DNA of 64,000 nucleotides from DATGPD01 sp041398565 (GCA_041398565.1 JAWKUN010000002.1:930001-994000), one strand, 5' to 3'; positions 1-8,999 are shown, numbered from the stretch's first letter. Numbers and translations are program-made. The notes: generated by a model from the sequence alone, not told the origin.

Positions 1-156
1 GCACTGGATGGCGCCGGGCGCGGGCGGGCCACTCTCAACCTTCCGTCGGGGGTCTTGTCGCCGCTCGCGTTCCGCATCCTGCAATGGGGCGCCTTCGGGA
101 TCGACGCACGCCCCCGCTTCGTCGCAAACCCATGGTCCACGGCCATCCTGCCGTGA
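1..156 (+). CDS. 3' end of an exported protein (shared C-terminal domain)
   Basis: An open frame enters from the left edge and stops with TGA at 154-156, leaving the last 51 residues. The residues run ALDGAGRGRATLNLP, then LSPLAFRILQWGAFGID, and end NPWSTAILP. The pattern (D/G-x-G-x-A-x-L-x-L-P, then an aromatic/Gln strand, then a short polar strand with an Asn/Ser near the end) matches the C-termini of two other secreted proteins here, at 5139-6842 and 7791-8747. I read it as the end of a planctomycete-type secreted protein with the same C-terminal beta domain. The rest of the gene lies outside the window, so its main function is unknown. The next gene on this strand starts 93 bp later. Confidence 0.6.
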   Translation, partial: ALDGAGRGRATLNLPSGVLSPLAFRILQWGAFGIDARPRFVANPWSTAILP

Positions 157-249
157 GCCCGGCTCGCGGTCGCGGAGGCGATCGCCAGCAACGCCGAGTT
201 TGAGATGGGCGCCGCTTGCGCGGCGCTCGGCAAGCGCGAGCATGGCCGC

Positions 250-3021
250 ATGCGACGCGTGCTTCCCCTCGTCTTGGCCACCGCTGCGGCTTCCGTGCCG
301 GCGCAGGACGCCGCCGCCGTTCTGGCGCGCCTGAGTCTGGCCGAGAAGGCTGGCCAGGTGCTGATGGTGTGGAGCCTGTCGCGGGCGGAGGGACAGGCGT
401 CAGCCCGCGCGCGCATCCTGCGCCAGGTCGAGGAGCTGGGCCTGGGCGGCGTCGTCCTGTCGCTCGGTCCCACCGAGGACGCGGTGGCCTGGGCGGGGGA
501 GCTGCAGGCGGCGTCCACCCTGCCGCTCTTGCTGGCCGGCGACTTCGAGTCGGGCTGTGGCTTCCGCTTGTCCGGGGCTGCGGATCTCGGCAAGGCGATG
601 CTGCTCGGAGCGGCCGGCGACGAGCGCTTGACCCACGCGGCGGCGGAGGCGACGGCGCAGGAGGCGCGGGCGATGGGGTTCCACTGGAACTTCGCGCCGG
701 TCCTCGATGTGAACGTGAACCCGGCCAATCCGATCATCAATGTGCGCTCGTTCGGCGAGGATCCGCAGCTCGTCGCCCGCCTGGGCGCGGCCTACGTGCG
801 CGGGTTGCGCGCCGGCGGGGTTCTGTCCACGGCCAAGCACTTTCCGGGGCACGGCGACGTCGCCACGGATTCGCATCTGGCGATGCCCACCGTCAGCGGC
901 GACCGCGCCCGCCTGGATGCCGTCGAGCTGCTGCCCTTCCGCGCCGCGGTCGCCGCCGGCGTCGACGCGGTGATGACCGGACACCTGGCGGTGCCGGCGT
1001 TGGGCGAGACTGTCGGGGTGCCGGCGACACTGTCGCCCAAGATCAGCACCGACGTGCTGCGCGGCGAACTCGGCTTCCGGGGGATCGTGGTGACCGATGC
1101 CCTCGACATGGGCGGGGTCAAGGGCGAGCACGAGGGCGGCGAGGTGGCGGTGCGCGCCCTGCTGGCCGGCGCCGACGTGCTCCTCATGCCACCCGACCCG
1201 GCGCGCGCACGCGCTGCCCTGGTCGAGGCGGTCGAGGCCGGGCGCGTCCCGCGCGCGCGACTCGACGAGGCCGTGGGGCGCGTCCTGCGTGCCAAGGAGG
1301 CGGCGGGCCTCCTGCGCGGGGCGGGGCGGCCGTCGCCCGACTGGCGTGCTGTGGTCGGCCCGGCGCACGCGGCGCTGGCGCAAGAGATCGCGCGGCGCGG
1401 GTTGACCTTGGTGCGCGATCGCGACGGCCTGGTGCCGCTGGCGGCCACGGACCGCGCGGCGGCAATCGTCGTCGAGGTGTTCGACAACGCGGATGCGATC
1501 GCGACGCCGGGTGGCGGGTTGGCCGGCTTGCTCGAGATCGCCGATGGCGTCGCGCTGCATCCGAAGTCGCCGGCAGCCGACATCGCCGCCGCAGCCGAGC
1601 GGGTGCGCGCGTCGTCGCGACCGATCGTCGCCTGGCACGTGCGCGTGCGGGCCTACTCGGGCCGCATCGGCATCGCCGAGGCATTCTCGCCCCTGGTCGC
1701 GGCGCTGCGGCAGCACGAAGGTGCCATCGCCGTGTCGTTCGGCAACCCCTACTTGCTACGCGAGTTCGCGTCGGTGTCGACCTACCTGTGCGCGTACGAG
1801 ACCACCGCGTGGACGGAGCAGGCTGTAGCGGACGCGCTGCGCGGCCGCACCGCCGTCACCGGGCGCCTGCCGATCACGATCCCCGACCTGGCGACCCGCG
1901 GCTGCGGCGCGTCGCGCTGGCCCCTGCCGACCGTCTCGCTGCCGCACGGCGAGCCCGAGGCGCTCGGCTTCGCGCCCGAACTGGTCGAGCACGTGCGCAC
2001 GTGCTTGGAGGGCGCGGTGGCGGACCACGCCTTCCCCGGCGCCGTGTGCGCCGTCGCACGGCGTGGCACGGTCGTGGCGACGGTGGCCGTCGGGCGCGAG
2101 ACCTACGCTGCCGACGCTCCGGCGGTACGCGCCGACTCGAAGTTCGACCTGGCGTCGCTCACCAAGGTCTGCGCAACGCTGCCGGCGACTCTGCGCCTGT
2201 GTGCGGCCGGCAAGCTGTCGCTCGACACCAGAGTTGCCGAACTGTTGCCCGACTTCGTCGGGCCGGGCAAGGATCGGGTCACCGTGCGCCACCTGCTGAC
2301 CCACAGCGCTGGGCTGGTCTCGTGGCTGCCGCTCTTCCGCACGTGCGAGGGCAAGGAGGCGGTGGTGCGGGCGGCGATCGACGAGGGGCTGCGCACCGAA
2401 CCCGGTACCGACACCGTCTACAGCGACCTCGGTCTGATCCTGCTCATGGCGTGCCTCGAGCGTGCCAGCGGCCGCGACTTCGGCGCGCTGGTGCGTGACG
2501 AGGTGTTCGCGCCGCTCGGCATGGCCCACGCCGGCTTCGGCGTCGCCGGCACCGAGATTGCCGGTGCCGTGCCCACCGAGGCGTGCAAGTGGCGCAGCCG
2601 TGTGTTGCGCGGCGAGGTGCACGACGAGAACGCGTTCGCCATGGGCGGGACGTCCGGGCACGCCGGGCTGTTCGCCACCGCCGACGATGTCCTCAGGGTC
2701 GGGTGCGTGTTCCTGGCCGGGGGCTGCGGCTACTTGCCGCCGGCGCTGGCGCAGGTCGCGATCCAGCGCGCCGAGCTGCCGCCGGGGAGTTCGCGGGCGT
2801 TGGGCTGGGACACCTTCGTCGCCGGCGGCTCGGGCGGCAGCAAGCTCGGCGCGAACGCCTTCGGACACACGGGCTTCACCGGCACGTCGATCTGGTGCGA
2901 CCCAGCGACCGACTTGTGCGTGGTGCTGCTGAGCAACCGCGTCCACCCGACCCGGGTCAACGCCAAGATCAAGGAGGTGCGCCGACGCTTGCACGACCTC
3001 GTCGTCGGCGACTTGCGTTGA
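250..3021 (+). CDS. GH3 beta-N-acetylhexosaminidase (NagZ-like) fused to a beta-lactamase-fold serine hydrolase
   Basis: Start chosen at the ATG that gives a clean signal peptide (MRRVLPLVLATAAASVPAQ); an in-frame ATG lies 45 bp upstream. Residues about 25-350 are a glycoside hydrolase family 3 TIM barrel with the NagZ-type motif KHFPGHG (196-202) followed by DSH, which carries the His/Asp dyad, and a VVTDALDM nucleophile loop near residue 280. A GH3 C-terminal domain follows. From about residue 570 a class C beta-lactamase/transpeptidase-like domain begins, with SLTK (Ser636), YSD where YxN is usual, and HTGFTG in the place of the KTG triad. Family knowledge: NagZ removes GlcNAc from muropeptides, and the serine-hydrolase half may act on peptides or esters. 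The signal peptide suggests a periplasmic envelope-recycling enzyme. Exact substrates are inferred. Confidence 0.9.
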   Translation: MRRVLPLVLATAAASVPAQDAAAVLARLSLAEKAGQVLMVWSLSRAEGQASARARILRQVEELGLGGVVLSLGPTEDAVAWAGELQAASTLPLLLAGDFESGCGFRLSGAADLGKAMLLGAAGDERLTHAAAEATAQEARAMGFHWNFAPVLDVNVNPANPIINVRSFGEDPQLVARLGAAYVRGLRAGGVLSTAKHFPGHGDVATDSHLAMPTVSGDRARLDAVELLPFRAAVAAGVDAVMTGHLAVPALGETVGVPATLSPKISTDVLRGELGFRGIVVTDALDMGGVKGEHEGGEVAVRALLAGADVLLMPPDPARARAALVEAVEAGRVPRARLDEAVGRVLRAKEAAGLLRGAGRPSPDWRAVVGPAHAALAQEIARRGLTLVRDRDGLVPLAATDRAAAIVVEVFDNADAIATPGGGLAGLLEIADGVALHPKSPAADIAAAAERVRASSRPIVAWHVRVRAYSGRIGIAEAFSPLVAALRQHEGAIAVSFGNPYLLREFASVSTYLCAYETTAWTEQAVADALRGRTAVTGRLPITIPDLATRGCGASRWPLPTVSLPHGEPEALGFAPELVEHVRTCLEGAVADHAFPGAVCAVARRGTVVATVAVGRETYAADAPAVRADSKFDLASLTKVCATLPATLRLCAAGKLSLDTRVAELLPDFVGPGKDRVTVRHLLTHSAGLVSWLPLFRTCEGKEAVVRAAIDEGLRTEPGTDTVYSDLGLILLMACLERASGRDFGALVRDEVFAPLGMAHAGFGVAGTEIAGAVPTEACKWRSRVLRGEVHDENAFAMGGTSGHAGLFATADDVLRVGCVFLAGGCGYLPPALAQVAIQRAELPPGSSRALGWDTFVAGGSGGSKLGANAFGHTGFTGTSIWCDPATDLCVVLLSNRVHPTRVNAKIKEVRRRLHDLVVGDLR

Positions 3022-3053
3022 GCGCGGTGCGCCCGCCGCCGGCATGAGCGGCT

Positions 3054-4937
3054 TCAGCCCGACAGCGGCGTGCGGGCGGTGCGCCCCTCGCGCGCGGGTG
3101 CGGCGAACAACTTGTCGATCCGGGCCAAGAAGGTCGTCTGGGCGAAGGGCTTCTGCAGGAGCTCGACATCCGGGTTGGGGGTGTGCGAGGCGGAGAAGCC
3201 GCTGATGAACAGCAGGCGCATGTTCGGCCGCCGTTCGCAGATGCGGGCGGCGAGTTCGGTGCCAGACAGCTTGGGCATCGCCAGGTCGGTGACCAGGAGG
3301 TCGATCGGTTCGTCGAACTCGGCGTCGAGGGTCAGGGCCTCGATCGGGTCTGCGGCCTCGATCACCGTGTAGCCGTGCTCGCGCAGCGAGCGACACAGGA
3401 GCTGGCGCACCAGGGCATCGTCGTCGACCAGCATCACCACCTGATCGCGGTGCTTGGCCTGGTCGGGCGGGGCGGTGGGCTCCGGAAAAGGCGTGGCCGA
3501 CTCCGCCGGAGCATCGCTGCGCGGCACGGTGATGTCGAACACGGTGCCCTGGCCCGGGGCCGAGCGGCACTCGATGTGGCCACGCGCCTGCTGCACGATT
3601 CCGTACACCTGCGCCAAGCCGAGTCCGGTGCCGAAGCCCGGCGGCTTGGTGGTGAAGAACGGGTCGAAGATGCGGGCACGGGTGGCCGCGTCCATGCCAC
3701 AGCCGGTGTCGGCCACCGACACTTCGACCATCGGCGCGCCGAGCGAGGACGGTGGCGGGTCGTCGACCTGGCTCGCGAGCAGAGTCAGATAGCCGCCGTT
3801 CGGCATCGCGTCGCGGGCGTTGGCCGCCAGGTTGAACACCACCTGTTCGAGGCCGGTGCGGTCCAGGCCGACGTACAGCGGCCCGTCGGGCAGGTCGTAG
3901 CGGATCTCGATGCCCGGACCGACCAGGCGCACCAGCAGCGGTTCGAGTTCGCGCAGCGAAGCGACGATGTCGCAGGTGGCGAGAGTGTCGATCGGGCGCG
4001 AGCGACTGAAGGACAGCAGTTGCTGGGTCAGGTGGCAGGCGCGCTCGGCGGCGCGCCACGCTTGTTCGAGGTCGGCGCGGCGTTGGTCGGTGTGCGGGGT
4101 GCGCTCGAGGGCGAGCTCGAGGTGGCCGCGCATGGCGGTGAGCAGGTTGTTGAAGTCGTGGCTGACGCCGCCGGCCATGCGCCCGAGCGCCTCCATCTTG
4201 CCCGAGTGCAGCCGCTGGTGGTGCGTGGCATCGAGGAGCTCGGCGGCGGCCGCGGCACGCTCGCGCTCGTCCTCGAGCATCAAGATCACCAGACCGAGGC
4301 CGGTTCCCATCTGCGCCAGGATGTCGATGTAGCCGAGGTGGATGGACTCCTTGATCGAGCCTCCCGGCAGGCCGAGGGCGAAGTACTGCAGCAAGTCGAG
4401 GGCGTAGAGCGTGAAGCCGCCGGCGACCAGCCAGCGCCCCATGCCGCGCCGGCGGCGGGTGAGCACCTGGCTGGCGGCGAGCAGGAAGACGAGGCCGGCC
4501 ACCAGGGAGCGCACGCACATGCGCACGAAGAAGCGCGTGCCCGAGCTCGACGGGACCGTGAAGCCCCACACCAGCAAGCCCACCGCACCGAAGACCGCGG
4601 AGATCCACCAGATGTGCCGCCGGTTCAGATCGCGGGCCGTGGTCAGACCGTGCACACCGAAGAGGAGCCAGGCGATGTGCAGGTAGCCGCAAGCGTTGCT
4701 GATGGCCGCGAACGCCTGGCGCAAGGGATCGCTGCCTGCGGCGCCGAAGGCGATCGTCGCCACGCCGTTGCACTGGAAGACGGCGAGCGCCAGCCACGAC
4801 ATGGCGAGGATGGCCAGATAGCCTCGACCGTAGGCGCGGTAGGCACCGAAGATGATGCCGGCGAGCACGATGAGGCCGACGGTCTGCACGACCATGCCTG
4901 AAATGAGCGTCGCCGTGAGGACAGATTCATTAGGCAT
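3054..4937 (-). CDS. Membrane hybrid sensor histidine kinase with C-terminal receiver
   Basis: 627 residues. The first ~225 form about seven hydrophobic helices with no recognisable ligand domain. A short coiled linker leads to a HisKA-like motif GGVSHDFNNLL (His260), typical of the HPK4-like class, then an HATPase domain with FNLAANARDAMP (N box), VADTGCGM (G1) and FGTGLGLAQVYGIV (G2). The C-terminal ~120 residues are a receiver domain with VDDD, phospho-acceptor Asp551 in LLVTDLAMPK and a late Lys in LQKPF. It senses an unknown signal at the inner membrane and passes phosphate internally. No response regulator with an output domain is adjacent, so the final target is unknown. It is convergent with the glycosidase gene (32 bp) and lies 201 bp downstream of the lamin-tail gene. 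Confidence 0.9.
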   Translation of the reverse strand: MPNESVLTATLISGMVVQTVGLIVLAGIIFGAYRAYGRGYLAILAMSWLALAVFQCNGVATIAFGAAGSDPLRQAFAAISNACGYLHIAWLLFGVHGLTTARDLNRRHIWWISAVFGAVGLLVWGFTVPSSSGTRFFVRMCVRSLVAGLVFLLAASQVLTRRRRGMGRWLVAGGFTLYALDLLQYFALGLPGGSIKESIHLGYIDILAQMGTGLGLVILMLEDERERAAAAAELLDATHHQRLHSGKMEALGRMAGGVSHDFNNLLTAMRGHLELALERTPHTDQRRADLEQAWRAAERACHLTQQLLSFSRSRPIDTLATCDIVASLRELEPLLVRLVGPGIEIRYDLPDGPLYVGLDRTGLEQVVFNLAANARDAMPNGGYLTLLASQVDDPPPSSLGAPMVEVSVADTGCGMDAATRARIFDPFFTTKPPGFGTGLGLAQVYGIVQQARGHIECRSAPGQGTVFDITVPRSDAPAESATPFPEPTAPPDQAKHRDQVVMLVDDDALVRQLLCRSLREHGYTVIEAADPIEALTLDAEFDEPIDLLVTDLAMPKLSGTELAARICERRPNMRLLFISGFSASHTPNPDVELLQKPFAQTTFLARIDKLFAAPAREGRTARTPLSG

Positions 4938-5067
4938 GGGGCAGCGTCACCGGGTGGTCGTCCCACAACGAACCACCGACTCGGGTGCGTCCAGTGTCGC
5001 GCCGGCGTGCGCGCGGCGCCAGGGGGACGGCCGAACCGACCGGGCTCCTTCCCGACGGGCGCCGGGC

Positions 5068-5091
5068 GCGCCGCGGTCAGTGACGCGGCGC
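5068..5091 (-). terminator. Hairpin after the lamin-tail gene
   Basis: A perfect 8-bp GC stem (5068-5075 with 5084-5091) and 8-nt loop sits 47 bp beyond the stop codon of the 5139-6842 gene. There is no U-tract, as is common in very GC-rich genomes, so intrinsic termination is only likely. Confidence 0.4.
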
Positions 5092-5138
5092 CCCGGGCCA
5101 TTCGCGACGCCGCGACGGCGATCGCGAGCGTCTCGGCT

Positions 5139-6842
5139 TCAGTTGCCGATGACGATCTCGAGGCCGTCGGTGTGGCCGATCGGCAGCGGGAAGGTCAGGG
5201 CCGGGTCGACGTTGAGGAGCTGCGTGTAGAGCGGGACTCCGACGAAGCCGTTCACCGCCGGCAGCGCCAGCGGGACGCTCAGCGTGCCCTGGGCGCTCGC
5301 GGGCAGGTTGACGGTGGCCGCGGGGGCCACGACCAGCTGCGAGTTCGGCGGGCCACCGAACAGGGTGAGCGGCAAGGGCGGGGTTTGCCGGCCGCCGCCG
5401 ATGACCAACAGGCTCAGCGAGTTGGGCACGAGGCCGCTGTAGTCGATGCCGTAGTTGGGGTCGCCGATGAGGGGGAAGCCGCGCGGGGTGGCAGCCGGAG
5501 TGCCCACCGTCGTCGCCAGCGCCGTCTCGAAGTAGTTCACCGCGGCGTTGCCGGTCTTGATCGACAGCTGGTCGCAGGTGAACGGACGGCAGGTGCCGTT
5601 GTTGGTGAGGAACTCGCGGTAGCCGATGTAGACCCCGCCCGGAGCGCCGGTGATACGGCCGGCGACGACGGTGCCGTCGCGCGCGCCGTAGGTTCCACCC
5701 AAGCGCCCTTCGACGAAGTTGTCGCGCACCTGCAGGCGCAGCCGCTGCCAGCCGTCGTTGGTGCCGGCGACGATCGGGATCTTGCCGAACACGGTGAAGT
5801 CGGTGCCGCCGTCGTTGTGGTCCACGAGGTAGAGCGCGGTCTCGACGTCGGTGCGCAGCAGGATCCAAGCGACGCCGATGTTGCCGTTGGCGGTGCGGCC
5901 GGCGGTGCGCTCGGGGTCGGGCAGGTTGTAGAAGGAGTCACAGGTGCCTTGGGCGCCGATGCTCCACGCGTCGAGCTCGCCGACGGGCGGCGCGGTCGTG
6001 TCGAAGTACGCGTAGCACTCGATCACGAAGTTGGTCCCGACCATGTCGAGGAGCTGGTTGCTGTTGCCGCCGCCGGTCTCGTCCCAAGCGATCGCGGCCA
6101 GGCCGCCCTGGGGCGACGCGGGGATGGCGTTGGGATTGAAGTTGGCGGCCACCGTCGGATCGATGACCCGCACCTCCTTGAACGAGCCGGCCCACTCCGG
6201 CAGGCTGAAACCCGCCGAGTAGCCGTCGAAGTTGTCGGCGTACGGCAGGATGCCCGTGCGGTTGTTGGTCGTGCCCGGCGTCGCCGAGGTGTTGATGAAG
6301 TCGCGGCCGTTGTTGTTGGTGTCGTAGCCGTCGGTCTGACGCGACCACGACGAGAACAGCTGGTCGGTGCGGCCCGAGCGGAAGTTGCCCCACAGCCCGG
6401 GGCCCTCGGCAGGTGCGCCGGTGTAGATCCCCTTGTTGGCCTCGGTGTAGACGGTGTCCTCGATCGTGCCGCCGCTGTCCTTGAGGACGAAGATGCCGGC
6501 GTTGTCGTGCAGGATGGCCGTGGTGCCGATGACCTGGTTGACGTTCGGCACCAGAGCGGAGCCCATGACGTAGAAGCCGCCTGCGGCCAGCGTGGTGCCG
6601 TTGGGGACGGTGAAGGTCGCGTACAGGTTGGTCAGACCCGATGCGTACGTCGTGCCTTCGACGTACCAGCCGCTGATGTCGACCGCGGCGTTGGTGCGGT
6701 TGTAGAGCTCGAGGAACTCGTACTGGTTGGCGAGGGCCGCGGACGGATAGTCCTCGTACTGGACTTCGTTGATGACGACCCGGGGATTGCCTTGGCCTTG
6801 GGGGCAGGCTGTGGCGGCGAGCAGGAGGAGTGCTGTGAGCAT
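5139..6842 (-). CDS. Secreted lamin-tail-domain protein
   Basis: 567 residues with an N-terminal signal peptide (MLTALLLLAATACPQGQG). Residues about 20-140 fit the lamin tail domain: VINEVQYEDYPS, then QYEFLELYNRTNAAVDISGWYVE, a beta-sandwich found on many bacterial exoproteins. A second beta-rich part (about 220-460, with LPEWAGSFKEVRVIDP) resembles a concanavalin/LamG-like sandwich. The last ~100 residues (FGGPPNSQLVVAPAATVNLP onward, ending LEIVIGN) match the C-terminal domain of 7791-8747 and of the fragment at 1-156. No catalytic residues are evident, so a surface or adhesive role is inferred. It is divergent from the moaDE fusion across 216 bp, which must hold both promoters. Confidence 0.75.
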   Translation of the reverse strand: MLTALLLLAATACPQGQGNPRVVINEVQYEDYPSAALANQYEFLELYNRTNAAVDISGWYVEGTTYASGLTNLYATFTVPNGTTLAAGGFYVMGSALVPNVNQVIGTTAILHDNAGIFVLKDSGGTIEDTVYTEANKGIYTGAPAEGPGLWGNFRSGRTDQLFSSWSRQTDGYDTNNNGRDFINTSATPGTTNNRTGILPYADNFDGYSAGFSLPEWAGSFKEVRVIDPTVAANFNPNAIPASPQGGLAAIAWDETGGGNSNQLLDMVGTNFVIECYAYFDTTAPPVGELDAWSIGAQGTCDSFYNLPDPERTAGRTANGNIGVAWILLRTDVETALYLVDHNDGGTDFTVFGKIPIVAGTNDGWQRLRLQVRDNFVEGRLGGTYGARDGTVVAGRITGAPGGVYIGYREFLTNNGTCRPFTCDQLSIKTGNAAVNYFETALATTVGTPAATPRGFPLIGDPNYGIDYSGLVPNSLSLLVIGGGRQTPPLPLTLFGGPPNSQLVVAPAATVNLPASAQGTLSVPLALPAVNGFVGVPLYTQLLNVDPALTFPLPIGHTDGLEIVIGN

Positions 6843-7058
6843 GGTTGGCTAGGGCATGACTGCGGCGTGCCGCGCGACCGAGGAGAGGCGGTCCGGCGAG
6901 GCGCACCGTGGCGGGGCGAGCGTAACGGGAGGTGCCGTGGACGGACAAGGCAGGGCCGGGGTGCCGCGTTTGCGTCGAATCGCAACCGAACTCTCGCCCC
7001 GCCCGGTCGATCCAGGTCGATCCGTGTGTCGCCGTCGGGGTCGGCTACATTGCGGCGC

Positions 7059-7751
7059 GTGCGAATCCGAGTACGGTGCTTTGCGGCGGTGCGTGAGGCC
7101 CTGGGCTGCGACGAGCTGGAGCTCGAGGTGCCGGCCGGTGCCACGGTGGCCGCAGTGAAGGCTCTACTGGCCGAGCGGGCGCCCGCGGTCGGTCGGTTGT
7201 CGGTGGTGTGCGCGGTCAACCGCAGCTACGCGGATCCACAGCGCCCGCTCGCCGAGGGGGACGAGGTGGCGCTCATTCCACCGATCAGCGGCGGCGCCGG
7301 CGAGGAACTGTTCCGCTTCGTCCTGTCGCCGGTGGCGCTCGATCCGCGTCCGCTGGAGGAGGAGGCGCGCAGCGACGGTGACGGCGCCGTCGTCACCTTC
7401 CAGGGAGTGACCCGCGACCACCACGAAGGGCGTGCTGTCACCAAGCTCGAGTACGAGGCCTACGAGGAGATGGCCATGAAGACCATGGTCGAGATCTTCG
7501 AGGAGACCCTGCGCCAGTTCGACGTCGGCCGCGTCCGCGTGGCGCACCGGCTCGGGGAAGTCCCGGTGGGCGAGGCGTCCGTCGTGGTGGTGGTCGCCGC
7601 TGCCCACCGCGGGCCGGCCTTCTCGGCGTGCCGCTTCGTGATGGACCGCTTGAAGGCCAGCGTGCCGATCTTCAAGCGCGAGACCTACCGCGATGACGGC
7701 GAAGGTCGGCGCTGGGTCGGCGACCTGCCGGCGGGGCAACCGCCGGCGTGA
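7059..7751 (+). CDS. Fused molybdopterin synthase, MoaD-MoaE (MoaX-like)
   Basis: The GTG start at 7059 gives RIRVRCFAAVREALG, the normal MoaD N-terminus, and a 230-residue protein. Residues 1-79 are MoaD, a ubiquitin-fold sulphur carrier ending IPPISGG. Residues ~85-230 are MoaE, with Arg119 in GVTRD, His183-Arg184 in AAHRG, Lys199 in RLKAS and Lys206 in IFKRE, matching the known MoaE active site. Together they convert precursor Z (cPMP) to molybdopterin. The oddity is that the MoaD Gly78-Gly79, which must be a free C-terminus to carry thiocarboxylate, is followed directly by MoaE. The Mycobacterium tuberculosis fusion MoaX is reported to be cleaved for activity, and the same may be needed here. 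No other moa gene is nearby. Confidence 0.93.
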   Translation: MRIRVRCFAAVREALGCDELELEVPAGATVAAVKALLAERAPAVGRLSVVCAVNRSYADPQRPLAEGDEVALIPPISGGAGEELFRFVLSPVALDPRPLEEEARSDGDGAVVTFQGVTRDHHEGRAVTKLEYEAYEEMAMKTMVEIFEETLRQFDVGRVRVAHRLGEVPVGEASVVVVVAAAHRGPAFSACRFVMDRLKASVPIFKRETYRDDGEGRRWVGDLPAGQPPA

Positions 7752-7756
7752 GGGGG

Positions 7757-7784
7757 CGCCGCCGGCCGCGTGCGGCCAGCGGCG
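7757..7784. terminator. Bidirectional hairpin between convergent genes
   Basis: Two 6-bp GC stem segments (7757-7762 with 7779-7784, and 7764-7769 with 7772-7777), separated by a single C/A mismatch, fill most of the 39-bp gap between the stop codons of moaDE and the 7791-8747 gene. The position fits a shared terminator. There is no T-run. Confidence 0.45.
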
Positions 7785-7790
7785 TGCGTC

Positions 7791-8747
7791 TCACTGGATG
7801 CGGAAGAACGACTCGTTGGCGATGTGGCCGACCGCGAACGGGAGCGCCGTGTCGATGGTGACAGCGCCGGCATACACGCCGAGGCCGACGAGCGACGGGT
7901 TGTTCGGGATCGGGATGCCGAAGGTCGCCTTGCCGGCAGCGTCGGTCTGGCCGACGAACACTCCGAGCGAGGCGATGAACAGGGCGTCGAGGCTCACCGG
8001 CAGGGCCCGCGGGGCATCGAGCGGCACGCCGGCGTTGCCGAGCGAGAGCACGCCCAGCCACGGCACGTTCGCCGACGGCACGTCGAGAGCCAGGTTGTAG
8101 GTGGTGCCGATGATCGGCGCCGCGCCCGGTTGCGGCACCAGGACGCCGTCGAAGTACTCGAAGTTGTCCATCTCCGAGGTCTGGTAGGCACACATGCCCA
8201 CCAGGCCCGAGCCGAACACCGCCGTCACCGCCTTGTGCGGCGTCTCGAGCTCGTAGATGCCGTCTTGGTCGGCGTCGAGCTCCATCCAGCACTCGCCGTC
8301 GAGGGTGATCATGCGGCCGTAGCACTGCAGCGTGCCGCCGGCGATGTCGACGAAGGTCGAGGCGCCGATGGCGCGCTCGTAGGCGAAGCAACGGTCGAAA
8401 TCGGCCGCGCCGCCGTTGTTCTGCACCTTGACCATCAACAGGTTGCTGTCGAGGTTGGTGCCGGGGTGGCGCGACGTGAACCCGGCGAACTGCACCGTGG
8501 TGGCCGTGCTGTAGAAGAACTCGCCGTCCATCACCGAGTCGGTGGCAGCGAGTCCGTCCTTGGTGATGTACGCCCACAGGGCGCCGGACGTGGCGGAGAT
8601 GCGGCCGTTGAGCACCTGCCAGGTGCCGCGCTGTTGGGTCCAACCTGGGACCACGGCGCCGTTGGGGTAGGAGAAGTCGTCCCGGTCGACCTGCGCGGCG
8701 AGGGGGCCGACGGCCAGGGCGAGAGCAGCGAACGAGAGAGTGCGCAT
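7791..8747 (-). CDS. Secreted jelly-roll protein with shared C-terminal domain
   Basis: 318 residues starting with a signal peptide (MRTLSFAALALAVGPLAAQ). Residues ~22-205 (DDFSYPNGAVVPGWTQ, then WQVLNGRISA, MDGEFFYST, DNFEYFDGVL) have the strand pattern of a LamG/concanavalin-like beta-sandwich. Residues ~215-318 (GTTYNLALDVPS, then LGVLSLGNAGVPLD, then DAAGKATFGIPIP, ending NESFFRIQ) are the C-terminal domain shared with 5139-6842 and 1-156. No enzyme motif is visible. It is likely a surface or extracellular carbohydrate-binding protein, but that is inference. It is convergent with moaDE and divergent from the aminopeptidase gene. Confidence 0.7.
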   Translation of the reverse strand: MRTLSFAALALAVGPLAAQVDRDDFSYPNGAVVPGWTQQRGTWQVLNGRISATSGALWAYITKDGLAATDSVMDGEFFYSTATTVQFAGFTSRHPGTNLDSNLLMVKVQNNGGAADFDRCFAYERAIGASTFVDIAGGTLQCYGRMITLDGECWMELDADQDGIYELETPHKAVTAVFGSGLVGMCAYQTSEMDNFEYFDGVLVPQPGAAPIIGTTYNLALDVPSANVPWLGVLSLGNAGVPLDAPRALPVSLDALFIASLGVFVGQTDAAGKATFGIPIPNNPSLVGLGVYAGAVTIDTALPFAVGHIANESFFRIQ

Positions 8748-8999
8748 GAGGTGTTCTTGGATGTGACGTTGTCCGACGACGCGCCGGACGCCGAGATGCT
8801 AGCACCGATCGAGCCTCTTCGGGCGCTCGCATACGCCCGCTTCTTCCGTGGCCTGTCCGGGGCCGTTGCGTGTGGCGCATACGGTCGGCGCGGAGCGTCG
8901 ACAGACAACCCGGCCATTGGCTGGCGGCCGGTCTGCAATGGGCATGCGATGGGCAATTGGGTGGAGACTGAGCCGGCCGTTGGGTACACCGCGCCGTCC

